This document shows positions 8,410 to 17,386 of a DNA stretch of 64,000 nt, in pieces. The DNA is from Spirochaetales bacterium (GTDB taxonomy: Bacteria > Spirochaetota > Spirochaetia > JABEVK01): positions 248,001-312,000 of the forward strand of contig CANJXC010000002.1 in assembly GCA_947478845.1 (NCBI GenBank), read 5' to 3'. A program made the translations under genes and the position numbers. Below the pieces are notes generated by a model. It was not told the DNA's origin and did not search any database. It worked only from the letters and a program-made list of their open reading frames with translations. Numbering within the stretch: position 1 is the stretch's first letter; every line of letters starts with the position of its first letter.

Positions 8410-9161
8410 AGGCTTTCCGCCTGGCAGAGCTTGTCGATGGCGGTGAAGTTTAACAGCTCGACCCATCCGCGCCCCGAGGTGATCAGGCCGTCTTTTTCAA
8501 AAGACGCCAGAATCCGACTCGTGGTTTCCATGGTAAGGCCCACCATGGCCGCTAAATCCTTTCGGGGGAGATTGAACGGGATCAGTCCAGGGTAGCCAGG
8601 TTTTTTGGGACCCTTGGAAAGTAAAAACTGAAGCAGGTAAGCGACGCGGTGTTCGGCCTGGTAGGCGCTGCAACGGATGAATCGCTCACTGATTTGCCGC
8701 AGGCGGTCGGCCAATTCAGAAAAGAAGGCCGGTGCCAATCGTGTGTCGGCTGTCAGAAGAGGCAACAACCTAGCCAAGTCCATCGCCAAAATGCAGGTGG
8801 TCGTCATCGCCTGCAGAATGTCGGGGTAGGTGTACATTCGCAGGCCATCGAGTTCTGAGGCGGTATAGAGGAAGAAGTCTCCGGCTGTCAGCACATCAAA
8901 AACGACCACGTTGTCTCCCTGAACATGGCGGAATACCTTGAGAGCACCGGTAGCAACGACGCCAAACAGGCCCGCTTGGTACTGTAAAGGTGAAATTTCC
9001 ATCGCCTCCACGAGGCTGCGCGAGGTCAAGTTTTTTTCCAGGCTTTCGAAGGTACTCTCGCCAACGCCTTGCAGGAAAGGAATCCTCCGGATGACACTCT
9101 TGCGGATAACCGGGGAACAGATGCAACCCTTGGGATTAAGAACTTGGTGGTAGCTTTCCAT
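8406..9161 (-). CDS. CRP/FNR-family regulator heading the molybdenum operon
   Basis: A 251-residue regulator with a cyclic-nucleotide-type beta barrel (about 25-140), dimer helix and winged HTH (about 195-235). The recognition helix reads LTMETTSRILASFEKDG. It keeps the E..SR pattern that in E. coli FNR reads TTGAT-N4-ATCAA. Cysteines at 13, 15 and 123 recall FNR's N-terminal cluster and C122, but only three candidate ligands are placed that way, so oxygen sensing through a [4Fe-4S] cluster is uncertain. A candidate -10 (CATACT, 9178-9173) would give a 4-5 nt leader. It is likely to control both the moa-mod operon and narK-narGHJI through the shared intergenic site. Confidence 0.88.
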   Translation of the reverse strand: MESYHQVLNPKGCICSPVIRKSVIRRIPFLQGVGESTFESLEKNLTSRSLVEAMEISPLQYQAGLFGVVATGALKVFRHVQGDNVVVFDVLTAGDFFLYTASELDGLRMYTYPDILQAMTTTCILAMDLARLLPLLTADTRLAPAFFSELADRLRQISERFIRCSAYQAEHRVAYLLQFLLSKGPKKPGYPGLIPFNLPRKDLAAMVGLTMETTSRILASFEKDGLITSGRGWVELLNFTAIDKLCQAESL

Positions 9162-9199
9162 TGCACGACCTTAGTATGAACATACGTCCCTTGAGATCT

Positions 9200-9241
9200 T
9201 TGCGCTAGATCAAGTAATCAAAAGATAACATGCCTTAGAAT
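9200..9241 (+). promoter_or_regulatory. FNR-type box and class II promoter for narK, shared divergent control region
   Basis: TTGCG-CTAG-ATCAA at 9200-9213 matches the FNR consensus TTGAT-N4-ATCAA at 8 of 10 positions. A -10 hexamer TAGAAT lies at 9236-9241, which puts transcription start near 9248 and the box centre at -41.5, exactly the class II FNR position. On the other strand the same box lies about 40 bp upstream of a possible start for the regulator gene (-10 CATACT, 9178-9173). A longer imperfect inverted repeat (CTTGAGATC and GATCAAG) surrounds it. Confidence 0.6.
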
Positions 9242-9262
9242 CGTCCTCAGGGAGAGAAATCC

Positions 9263-10609
9263 ATGAGCATCACGATGCCTCGGGGAAAGAGTTGGTTGAA
9301 CCGCTGGGAGCCGGAAGACGAAGAGTTCTGGAAAACTACCGGAAAGAAAACCGCCAATATCGCCCTCGCCATCACCACGGCCAACCTCTTCTTGGCCTTC
9401 ATCACGTGGTTTGTTGTTTCCGCTCTCGTCGTCAAGCTACCTCAAATCGGGTTCCAGCTGAGCACCGCCGAACTGTTTTGGCTCACCGCCGTGCCGGGGT
9501 TGGCCGCCGGAACCTGGCGACTGGTGCACATGTTTCTGACGCCTATGCTAGGGACCCGACTGGTGGTTTCGGTGGCCACGTTTCTGCTCTTGATTCCGCT
9601 CATCGGGTGGTACTTCGCCGTCCAGGACCCGAACACTTCTTTTTGGGTGCTCATGTTTTTGGCTTTCTGCGCAGGTATGGGCGGCGGCAACTTCAGCTCG
9701 TTTATGCCGTCAACAACGATGTTCTTTCCCAAGAGGAAATTGGGTACTGCACTGGCCATCCAGGCGGGCATCGGCAACCTCGGAGTCTCGGTGGTGCAGT
9801 TTTTGACTCCTTGGATTATTGGGTTTGCGCTGGCCGGAAGCTTGTTCGGGGCACCGCAAAACCTCACCAAGGCCAGCGGCTCCGTGGTACCGGTCTACCT
9901 GCAGAACGCACTCACCATCTATATACCTCTCGTGGTGGTGTTTGGCGGCTTGGCCTGGATAGTACTGAGGTCTGTTCCCATCAAGGCCAACTTTAGAGAG
10001 CAGTTTGATATTTTCAAGAGCGGCCATACCTGGGCTCTCACCAGCCTCTACCTCATGACCTTTGGCGCCTTCTCGGGCCTTTCGGGTACTTTTCCTCTTC
10101 TCATTAAGCAGGTCTATGGAGGTATTCCCAATCCTCCTGATCCGCTGGGGTTTGCCTTCCTCGGTCCGCTGGTGGGAGCTCTGGTGAGGGTAGCCTGCGG
10201 TCCCTTGGCCGACCGCTGGGGCGGGGCAAAACTGACCACCCTTGCTGGAATCGGCATGACATTGAGCTCGGTACTGGTCATGTTTTTCACGGCCAACCCT
10301 ACCGCAGAAATGTTCGTACCATTTGTGGCCTCAATGCTCGGAATCTTCTTTTTTGCCGGGATGGGCAATGCGTCCACCTTTAAACAAATGCCTATGCTGT
10401 TTCCTCCCCGCCAAGGGTCCGGCGTGGTGGGCTTCACGGCAGCCATTGCCGCCTTCGGTCCGTTCATTTACGGCCTGATGTTTGCCTGGGCGTTTGCGCA
10501 GTTCAAGAGCCCCAACTTCGTGTTTATCTGTTCGGCTTTGTTTTTTGGGTTCAACACGGTGCTCAACTGGTGGCTCTACAGCCGCACGGGGTCTAAAAAT
10601 CCTTGCTGA
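9263..10609 (+). CDS. narK: NNP-family nitrate/nitrite transporter
   Basis: A major-facilitator transporter of 448 residues with about twelve hydrophobic segments. The N-terminal cytoplasmic WEPEDEEFWKTTGKK and the helix-5 nitrate signature CAGMGGGNFSSFMPS identify the NarK branch; the second signature is GMGNASTFKQMP in the C-terminal half. It either imports nitrate or exchanges nitrate for nitrite for the cytoplasmic-facing NarG. GGAGAG lies upstream of the ATG. It is first in the narK-narGHJI transcript, 77 bp before narG, and under the FNR-type box. Confidence 0.94.
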   Translation: MSITMPRGKSWLNRWEPEDEEFWKTTGKKTANIALAITTANLFLAFITWFVVSALVVKLPQIGFQLSTAELFWLTAVPGLAAGTWRLVHMFLTPMLGTRLVVSVATFLLLIPLIGWYFAVQDPNTSFWVLMFLAFCAGMGGGNFSSFMPSTTMFFPKRKLGTALAIQAGIGNLGVSVVQFLTPWIIGFALAGSLFGAPQNLTKASGSVVPVYLQNALTIYIPLVVVFGGLAWIVLRSVPIKANFREQFDIFKSGHTWALTSLYLMTFGAFSGLSGTFPLLIKQVYGGIPNPPDPLGFAFLGPLVGALVRVACGPLADRWGGAKLTTLAGIGMTLSSVLVMFFTANPTAEMFVPFVASMLGIFFFAGMGNASTFKQMPMLFPPRQGSGVVGFTAAIAAFGPFIYGLMFAWAFAQFKSPNFVFICSALFFGFNTVLNWWLYSRTGSKNPC

Positions 10610-10686
10610 GAAAATCACCGGTTTTTTGATGGGACGCAATTTGACTTTTCCTACGGGTTCGCACTAGACGCAGCAGGGGGGCAACC

Positions 10687-13600
10687 ATGGCCAATGTTTT
10701 TCTCGACCGACTGAGCTTCTTTCTCCGACCCAAGGAGCCATTTTCCAACCGGCTTGGCAGTGTGGTCCTGGAAGACCGCACCTGGGAGGAACGCTACCGG
10801 GGCCGCTGGCAACACGATAAAATCGTGCGCTCGACCCATGGTGTCAATTGCACCGGCAGTTGCAGCTGGAAAATCTATGTGAAGGGCGGCATCGTCACGT
10901 GGGAAACCCAGCAGACCGATTACCCCCGGACCCGTCCCGACCTGCCCAATCATGAGCCTCGGGGTTGCGCGCGGGGAGCAAGCTATAGCTGGTACATGTA
11001 TAGCGCCAACCGGTTAAAACACCCCCTGGTCCGTGGCCGGTTGCTTAAGCATTGGCGCGAACTGCGGGCCACTTTGGAGCCCGTTGAGGCTTGGAAGGCT
11101 TTGCAAGGCAACTCGGCAAGGCGGTCAGACTATCAGCAGAGGCGAGGTTTGGGCGGGTTTGTCCGCTCCACTTGGGCCGAAGTGAACCAGATCATCGCCG
11201 CCAGCAATATTTCCACCATTCAAACCTATGGCCCCGACCGCATCATTGGCTTCAGCCCCATTCCGGCCATGAGCATGGTCAGCTATGCCGCAGGGAGCCG
11301 TTACCTAAGCCTGATCGGCGCAGTTTGCATGAGTTTTTACGACTGGTATTGCGATCTGCCTCCCTCGAGCCCACAAACTTGGGGTGAACAGACCGACGTC
11401 CCTGAAAGTGCCGACTGGTACAATTCGACGTTTCTGATTGCTTGGGGAAGCAATGTTCCCCAGACCCGTACCCCCGACGCCCACTTTTTCACCGAAGTGC
11501 GCTACAAGGGTGCCAAAACCGTTGCCATCACGCCCGATTATTCCGAAGTGGCCAAGCTTTCTGACCTGTGGGTGCATCCCCAGCAAGGAACTGATGCCGC
11601 CTTGGCCATGGCGATGGGGCATGTGATCCTCAAAGAGTTCCACGTCGACAACCCTTGTGAATATTTCACCCACTATGCCCGTACCACCACCGATCTGCCT
11701 CTTTTGGTGCAACTTCGCCACGATAAGCATCGCGACGCTTGGGTCCCCGATCGTTTCGTGCGAGCCAGCGACTTCGAGTCCCAACTCGGCCAAGCCAGCA
11801 ACCCCGACTGGAAGACGGTTGCCTGGGATGAACTTTCCAACAGTATCTCGGTTCCCAACGGTTCGATTGGCTTTCGTTGGAACCAGAAAGCCGGCGAAGA
11901 CGAGGGCAAGTGGAACTTGGAGTCCAAGGACGGTCGGGGCGGGGAGGTCAAACTGGCCTTGAGTCTCCTTGATCGCCGTGAAGAGGTAGTGACCGCAGCC
12001 TTCCCCTACTTTGGCGGCACAGCCCCCGAAGCCTTCACAGCCAACGATCAGGGTGGGGATGTGTTGCTCCGACCGATCCCGATCATCACCTTGAAACTTG
12101 CCGCTGGCGACACAAAAGTGGCCACGGTGTTTGATCTCTTGGTGGCCCACTACGGTGTTGACCGGGGATTGGGTGGTGACTCTGTGGCAAGGGATTATGC
12201 TGACGATTTTCCTTACACGCCCGCTTGGCAGGAAAAAATCACAGGCGTGCCGGCTCAGACGGTGATCACTTTGGCCCGTGAGTTTGCCGACAATGCGGCC
12301 AAAACCGAAGGCAAATCGATGATCATCATCGGCGCGGCTATGAACCACTGGTACCACAGCGACATGAATTACCGTGGCATCATGAACTTGTTGATGCTCT
12401 GCGGTTGCGTGGGGCAATCCGGCGGGGGCTGGGCCCATTACGTGGGACAAGAGAAGCTCCGGCCGCAAACCGGCTGGGTTCCGCTGGCCTTCGCCACCGA
12501 TTGGAGCCGACCTTCTCGCCAGCAGAACTCCACCAGTTTTTTTTATGCGCACACAGACCAATGGCGTTACGAAAAACTAGGGGTCAACGAAGTGCTCTCT
12601 CCTCTGGCCCAAGACCGCGGCGAGTCTTCGGCAGGAAAAAACCCCAGTTTCATCGATTACAACGTTCGCTCGGAACGCATGGGCTGGCTTCCTTCGGCCC
12701 CTCAACTGAAAACTAATCCCTTGCACGTCGCCAAGGCTTCGGCCGCAGCCGGGCTGGAACCGAAAGATTACGTGGTGAAGAGTTTGAAAGACGGTGCACT
12801 CCAACTGAGTTGTGAAGATCCTGACGATCCCGCCAATTGGCCTCGGGTGATGTTCGTGTGGAGGTCTAACCTCTTGGGATCTTCCGGCAAGGGTCACGAG
12901 TACTTTCTCAAGCATCTGCTGGGGACCAAGAATGGAGTGCAGGGAAAGGATCTAGGTGCGGAGGGCCTGCACCCTCAGGAAGTAATATGGCACGCCGAAG
13001 CACCAGAGGGCAAGCTCGACCTGCTGGTAACCTTAGATTTCCGGATGAGCACCACCTGCCTGTATTCCGACATCGTGCTTCCCACCGCCACCTGGTACGA
13101 AAAGAACGACCTGAACACCAGCGATATGCACCCGTTTATTCATCCGCTCACCGCGGCCGTGGATCCCAATTGGGAAAGCCGCTCCGACTGGGACATCTAC
13201 AAAGGCATAGCCAAGGTCTTTAGTGACCTGGTTCCAGGCCATCTAGGCGTCGAAAAGGACGTGGTTCTCACGCCCCTGATGCACGATACACCCGCCGAAA
13301 TGGCTCAGGCCTTCGGGGTGAAAGACTGGAAGAAGGGCCAGATCGAGTTACTTCCGGGGAAGAGCGCCCCGAGCATCACAGTGGTTGAGCGTGACTACCC
13401 AGCAATCTACCAAAAGTTTACGTCTTTAGGTCCACTGTTGGAGAAACTCGGTAACGGCGGTAAGGGAATCAGCTGGAACACCGACGAGGAAGTGCACTTT
13501 CTCGGCGAACTCAACCGGGCGGTCACGGCCGAAGGCGTAGCCAAAGGCCGTCCGCGCATCGAGACCGACATAGACGCCGCTGAGGTGATTCTTAGCCTAG

Positions 13601-14487
13601 CCCCCGAGACCAATGGCGAGGTCGCCATCAAGGCCTGGGAGGCCCTGAGCAAGCAGACCGGGCGCGAACATGCCCATTTGGCCTTGGGCAAGCAGGACGA
13701 GAAGTTGCGTTTTCGCGATCTGGTGGCCCAGCCGCGCAAGATCATCTCCAGCCCGACTTGGAGCGGTATCGAAAGTGATCATGTGAGCTACACCGCCGGC
13801 TATACGAACGTGCACGAACTCATTCCTTGGCGCACCCTAACGGGTCGGCAACAGTTTTATCAGGACCACCCCTGGATGCTCGACTTCGGCGAGGGTTTGT
13901 GTGCCTACCGGCCGCCGGTTGATCTGAAAACCGTGGCGCAGATGCTAGGCGCCAAACCGAACGGACACAAAGAAATCGCGCTCAACTTCATAACGCCCCA
14001 CCAGAAGTGGGGTATTCACTCCACCTATAGCGACAATTTGTTGATGCTCACCCTGAGTCGGGGAGGGCCATGCGTCTGGATCAGTGAGGTGGACGCCAAA
14101 AAGGCCGGTCTGGTCGACAACGACTGGATCGAACTATTCAACGTCAACGGGGCCATCAGCGCCCGGGCGGTGGTGAGCCAGCGGGTGAACGAGGGCATGT
14201 GCATGATGTACCACGCGCAGGAAAAAATCGTGAACACACCCGGAAACTCCATCACTGGAACCAGGGGTGGCATTCACAACAGCGTCACCCGCATCGTCGT
14301 CAAACCGACCCACATGATTGGTGGCTATGCCCAGCTGAGCTACGGTTTTAACTACTACGGCACCATCGGTACCAACCGTGACGAGTTTGTCCTGGTGCGA
14401 AAAATGGACAAAGTCGAATGGCTCGACGAAACGCTGGCCGAGGCCAGCGCATCGAGAAGCTCGGCTTCCAAAGGAGCACATTCATGA
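10687..14487 (+). CDS. narG: Respiratory nitrate reductase alpha subunit
   Basis: Catalytic Mo-bisMGD subunit, 1266 residues, reducing nitrate to nitrite on the cytoplasmic side of the membrane. The N-terminus has no Tat signal. HGVNCTGSCSWKIYV carries the His and first Cys ligands of the FS0 [4Fe-4S] cluster, with RGCARGASYSWY downstream. FYDWYCDLPPSSPQTWGEQT contains the Asp that ligates Mo in E. coli NarG. The first 300 residues follow the E. coli protein very closely, as I recall it, which fits acquisition of the operon from another phylum. AGGGGGG precedes the ATG. Confidence 0.97.
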   Translation: MANVFLDRLSFFLRPKEPFSNRLGSVVLEDRTWEERYRGRWQHDKIVRSTHGVNCTGSCSWKIYVKGGIVTWETQQTDYPRTRPDLPNHEPRGCARGASYSWYMYSANRLKHPLVRGRLLKHWRELRATLEPVEAWKALQGNSARRSDYQQRRGLGGFVRSTWAEVNQIIAASNISTIQTYGPDRIIGFSPIPAMSMVSYAAGSRYLSLIGAVCMSFYDWYCDLPPSSPQTWGEQTDVPESADWYNSTFLIAWGSNVPQTRTPDAHFFTEVRYKGAKTVAITPDYSEVAKLSDLWVHPQQGTDAALAMAMGHVILKEFHVDNPCEYFTHYARTTTDLPLLVQLRHDKHRDAWVPDRFVRASDFESQLGQASNPDWKTVAWDELSNSISVPNGSIGFRWNQKAGEDEGKWNLESKDGRGGEVKLALSLLDRREEVVTAAFPYFGGTAPEAFTANDQGGDVLLRPIPIITLKLAAGDTKVATVFDLLVAHYGVDRGLGGDSVARDYADDFPYTPAWQEKITGVPAQTVITLAREFADNAAKTEGKSMIIIGAAMNHWYHSDMNYRGIMNLLMLCGCVGQSGGGWAHYVGQEKLRPQTGWVPLAFATDWSRPSRQQNSTSFFYAHTDQWRYEKLGVNEVLSPLAQDRGESSAGKNPSFIDYNVRSERMGWLPSAPQLKTNPLHVAKASAAAGLEPKDYVVKSLKDGALQLSCEDPDDPANWPRVMFVWRSNLLGSSGKGHEYFLKHLLGTKNGVQGKDLGAEGLHPQEVIWHAEAPEGKLDLLVTLDFRMSTTCLYSDIVLPTATWYEKNDLNTSDMHPFIHPLTAAVDPNWESRSDWDIYKGIAKVFSDLVPGHLGVEKDVVLTPLMHDTPAEMAQAFGVKDWKKGQIELLPGKSAPSITVVERDYPAIYQKFTSLGPLLEKLGNGGKGISWNTDEEVHFLGELNRAVTAEGVAKGRPRIETDIDAAEVILSLAPETNGEVAIKAWEALSKQTGREHAHLALGKQDEKLRFRDLVAQPRKIISSPTWSGIESDHVSYTAGYTNVHELIPWRTLTGRQQFYQDHPWMLDFGEGLCAYRPPVDLKTVAQMLGAKPNGHKEIALNFITPHQKWGIHSTYSDNLLMLTLSRGGPCVWISEVDAKKAGLVDNDWIELFNVNGAISARAVVSQRVNEGMCMMYHAQEKIVNTPGNSITGTRGGIHNSVTRIVVKPTHMIGGYAQLSYGFNYYGTIGTNRDEFVLVRKMDKVEWLDETLAEASASRSSASKGAHS

Positions 14488-16055
14488 AAGTTCGCGCACA
14501 AATCGGCATGGTGTTGAATCTCGACAAATGCATTGGTTGCCACACCTGCTCGGTCACCTGCAAACAGGTGTGGACCAATCGTCCAGGCATGGAATACGCG
14601 TGGTTCAACAACGTGGAAACCAAGCCCGGAATCGGCTACCCCAAGGACTGGGAGAATCAGGAAAAATGGAAAGGTGGCTGGAAACGCAAGGGCAACGGCA
14701 AGCTGGTGCCGCGCATGGGTGGCCGGGCCCTGCTGCTGTCAAAAATCTTTGCCAACCCCCATCTGCCACAGATAGACGACTACTACGAGCCTTTTGATTT
14801 CAACTATGCACACCTGCAGTCGGCCCCCGAAATGAAGCATCCCCCTACCGCACGCCCGGTGAGCGCCATCACCGGCGAACGTATGGACAAGATCGTCGGG
14901 GGCCCCAACTGGGAAGAAATTTTGGGCGGCGAGTTTAGCCAACGCAGTCAGGATGCGAACTTCGACAAGGTTCAGAAAGACATCTACGGCCAGTTTGAAA
15001 ACACCTTCATGATGTATTTGCCACGCCTGTGCGAACATTGCCTTAATCCGGCCTGTGTGGCCAGTTGTCCCAGCGGTTCGATTTACAAGCGTGAGGAAGA
15101 CGGCATCGTGCTCATCGACCAGGACAAATGCCGTGGCTGGCGCATGTGCGTGACGGCCTGCCCCTACAAGAAGATTTACTACAACTGGAGCCTGGGAAAA
15201 GCGGAGAAGTGCTTGTTCTGTTACCCACGCATCGAAAGCGGACAGCCCACCGTGTGCAGTGAAACCTGCGTGGGCCGTATCCGTTACCTCGGTGTTTTGC
15301 TCTACGACGCCGACAAAATCAGCCAAGCTGCCTCAGTGGAGAAAGAAACCGACCTGTACCAGGCCCAGTTGAACGTTTTTCTTGACCCGCACGACCCCGA
15401 GGTACAGGCTCAAGCTCGCCTCGACGGAATTGCGGAAAACTGGCTCGAAGCCGCCAAAAACAGCCCGGTCTACAAAATGGCCATGGACTGGAAGATCGCG
15501 TTCCCGCTGCACCCGGAATATCGAACACTTCCCATGGTGTGGTATGTTCCGCCGCTCTCGCCCATTCAAACGGCAGCCCAGCAGGGCGAGCTTGGCATGA
15601 ACGGTGCTATTCCCGACGTGAGCCAACTCCGCATACCCCTGAAATACCTGGCCAATCTGCTCACCGCCGGCGACGAGGCTCCGGTGAAACTGGCTCTGGA
15701 GCGGCTGCTTTCGATGCGGGCCTGGATGAGGCTCAAAAGCGTACTGAAGCAGAACAAACCCGAGGTGCTGGCGGCTGCTGGACTGACGGAGGCACAGGCT
15801 GGTGAAATGTACCGAATACTGGGCTTGGCCGCCTACGAGGACCGTTTTGTGATTCCCACCACCCACCGGGAATATGCCGAAAACGCCTACGATTTGCGCG
15901 GTGGGTGCGGCTTCAGCGATGGCGAGGGTTGCACACCGGGTAGCGGACACGTACCCAAGCGCGCCGATCTTTTTGGAAGCCGTTCCACCGTAGTTCCCGA
16001 CCCGATGAGGATTGTTCCGATGCGCGCTCCAATGAACCCAGGCGGCAACAAGTGA
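14484..16055 (+). CDS. narH: Respiratory nitrate reductase beta (Fe-S) subunit
   Basis: Electron-transfer subunit with four iron-sulfur clusters, linking NarI heme to NarG. It has 523 residues from the ATG at 14484, which overlaps the narG stop (ATGA) behind AAGGAG. Cysteine groups: CIGCHTCSVTCKQVW near the N-terminus; CEHCLNPACVASC; CRGWRMCVTAC, where Trp replaces one Cys and so gives the [3Fe-4S] cluster expected of NarH; and CLFC with CSETC. The remainder is the NarH C-terminal region. Length is normal. Confidence 0.97.
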   Translation: MKVRAQIGMVLNLDKCIGCHTCSVTCKQVWTNRPGMEYAWFNNVETKPGIGYPKDWENQEKWKGGWKRKGNGKLVPRMGGRALLLSKIFANPHLPQIDDYYEPFDFNYAHLQSAPEMKHPPTARPVSAITGERMDKIVGGPNWEEILGGEFSQRSQDANFDKVQKDIYGQFENTFMMYLPRLCEHCLNPACVASCPSGSIYKREEDGIVLIDQDKCRGWRMCVTACPYKKIYYNWSLGKAEKCLFCYPRIESGQPTVCSETCVGRIRYLGVLLYDADKISQAASVEKETDLYQAQLNVFLDPHDPEVQAQARLDGIAENWLEAAKNSPVYKMAMDWKIAFPLHPEYRTLPMVWYVPPLSPIQTAAQQGELGMNGAIPDVSQLRIPLKYLANLLTAGDEAPVKLALERLLSMRAWMRLKSVLKQNKPEVLAAAGLTEAQAGEMYRILGLAAYEDRFVIPTTHREYAENAYDLRGGCGFSDGEGCTPGSGHVPKRADLFGSRSTVVPDPMRIVPMRAPMNPGGNK

Positions 16056-16687
16056 ACCTGACGTTGAAAGCTTTGGGTGCGCTGCTGACCTATCCTGATG
16101 AAACCCTTGTCGCGGCCGTTGCGGAGCTGCGTTCAGTGCTCGAAAACGACGCCAACATCCCCTCCCAACTTAAACCCGCGCTCTGCTCGTTCCTCGACTA
16201 CCTACAGGTCAGCGACCCTTGGGAACTGCAGGAAAGTTACGTGGAGCGCTTTGATTCGGGCCGGTCGACTAGCCTTCACCTGTTTGAGCACGTCCACGGA
16301 GAAAGCAAGGACCGCGGTCAAGCTATGGTGGACCTCAAAGAGCATTATCAGGCCGCTGGGCTCACTTTGGTCCCGGAAGAACTCCCTGATTACCTCCCGG
16401 CCTTCCTTGAGTTCTGCTCGATGCTTCCCCCCGCAGAGGCCGGTGAGTTTCTCGCCAGCTGCTCGGTAATTCTGGACTCGCTGGGAAAACGCCTCGCCGA
16501 AAGGCAAAGTCCCTATGCTGCCGTCTTTCCCGTGTTGATGTCTTTTGCTTCGGCCGACGAGTTTGCCAAGAATACCAACGGGTTTGGAGGCGCCTTGAAA
16601 CCGGAGGCCGACCTCGATACCGAGTGGGCAGAGGAGCCCGCCTTTTCGCACCCTAGAGATTCAGAGCGCCATCAAGGAGCTTGCTGA
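16052..16687 (+). CDS. narJ: Nitrate reductase assembly chaperone
   Basis: TorD-family chaperone that inserts cofactor and assembles apo-NarGH with NarI. It has 211 residues, starting with a GTG that overlaps the narH stop (GTGA). The family region ESYVERFDSGRSTSLHLFEH and GESKDRGQAMVDLKEHYQ (about 68-105) is the most conserved part of NarJ, followed by LPDYLPAFLEFCS. The C-terminal 40 residues are variable in the family. It is not part of the mature enzyme. Confidence 0.94.
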   Translation: MNLTLKALGALLTYPDETLVAAVAELRSVLENDANIPSQLKPALCSFLDYLQVSDPWELQESYVERFDSGRSTSLHLFEHVHGESKDRGQAMVDLKEHYQAAGLTLVPEELPDYLPAFLEFCSMLPPAEAGEFLASCSVILDSLGKRLAERQSPYAAVFPVLMSFASADEFAKNTNGFGGALKPEADLDTEWAEEPAFSHPRDSERHQGAC

Positions 16688-17382
16688 TGGACAATTTCCT
16701 CCAGTTTGCCTTGTTTGTGGTCTACCCCTATTTCACGGTACTTTCTTTTGTTCTCGGCAGTATCCTGCGGTATAACCGGGGACAACTGGGCTGGAAAAGC
16801 GATAGTTCCCAACTTCTGGCCCGGGGCTGGTTGCAGTGGGGAAACAACCTCTTTCACGTGGGAATACTCCTTTTGTTCGCAGGGCATTTCGTGGGCTTCC
16901 TCACACCCTTGCCGGTACTTCACGCGCTCGGAATCTCGCCGCCCATCAAGCAGTTTCTGGCCTGGAGTTTGGGTTTGGCGGCCGGAACCGCGGCCATTAT
17001 TGGAGTCACCATCCTGATCGCGAGGCGCCTTCTGGTGAAAAGGGTGCGGCTGACTAGCCGGGCAATGGATATCGCACTGCTGTTCTGGTTGTTTGGAATT
17101 TTGTGCTTAGGTCTCTATAGCATAACGATTTCTTCGTCAGAGGCTCATCGCGATGGCGAACTTATTGTCAAGTTCATGCACTACGTGCAAGGGACTCTGA
17201 CCTTCCAGCCCGATGCACTGAGCTATATCCTCGATACCCCTTGGGTGTACCGCGCTCACATGTTCATGACCTTCACTTTTTTCCTCATCTTCCCCTACAC
17301 GAGGCTGGTGCATGTCTTCAGCGGCTTCGGCTCGGTCGTAAGCTACCTCGGCAGGGCGCTGCAGTTGGTGCGTCGCAGATAG
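16687..17382 (+). CDS. narI: Respiratory nitrate reductase gamma (cytochrome b) subunit
   Basis: Membrane subunit that oxidises quinol and carries two b hemes. The ATG at 16687 overlaps the narJ stop (TGATG), giving 231 residues; an upstream in-frame TTG is less likely. About five membrane helices are seen. Candidate axial His residues are in NNLFHVGILLLFAGHFVGF and in the late helices (FMHYVQG region and AHMFMTF, with LVHVFSG). The gene ends four bases before the convergent REC-PP2C gene and no terminator is seen between them. Confidence 0.95.
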   Translation: MDNFLQFALFVVYPYFTVLSFVLGSILRYNRGQLGWKSDSSQLLARGWLQWGNNLFHVGILLLFAGHFVGFLTPLPVLHALGISPPIKQFLAWSLGLAAGTAAIIGVTILIARRLLVKRVRLTSRAMDIALLFWLFGILCLGLYSITISSSEAHRDGELIVKFMHYVQGTLTFQPDALSYILDTPWVYRAHMFMTFTFFLIFPYTRLVHVFSGFGSVVSYLGRALQLVRRR

Positions 17383-17386
17383 CCCT

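Noticed and set aside
9162-9262. A molybdenum-cofactor riboswitch upstream of the moa operon
   Set aside because: The gap is only 101 bp and is taken up by the FNR box and promoters; no room and no paired structure for the Moco aptamer.
11305-12561. A 418-codon open frame on the minus strand inside narG
   Set aside because: It is the shadow of the strongly conserved narG frame; the translation has no family features.
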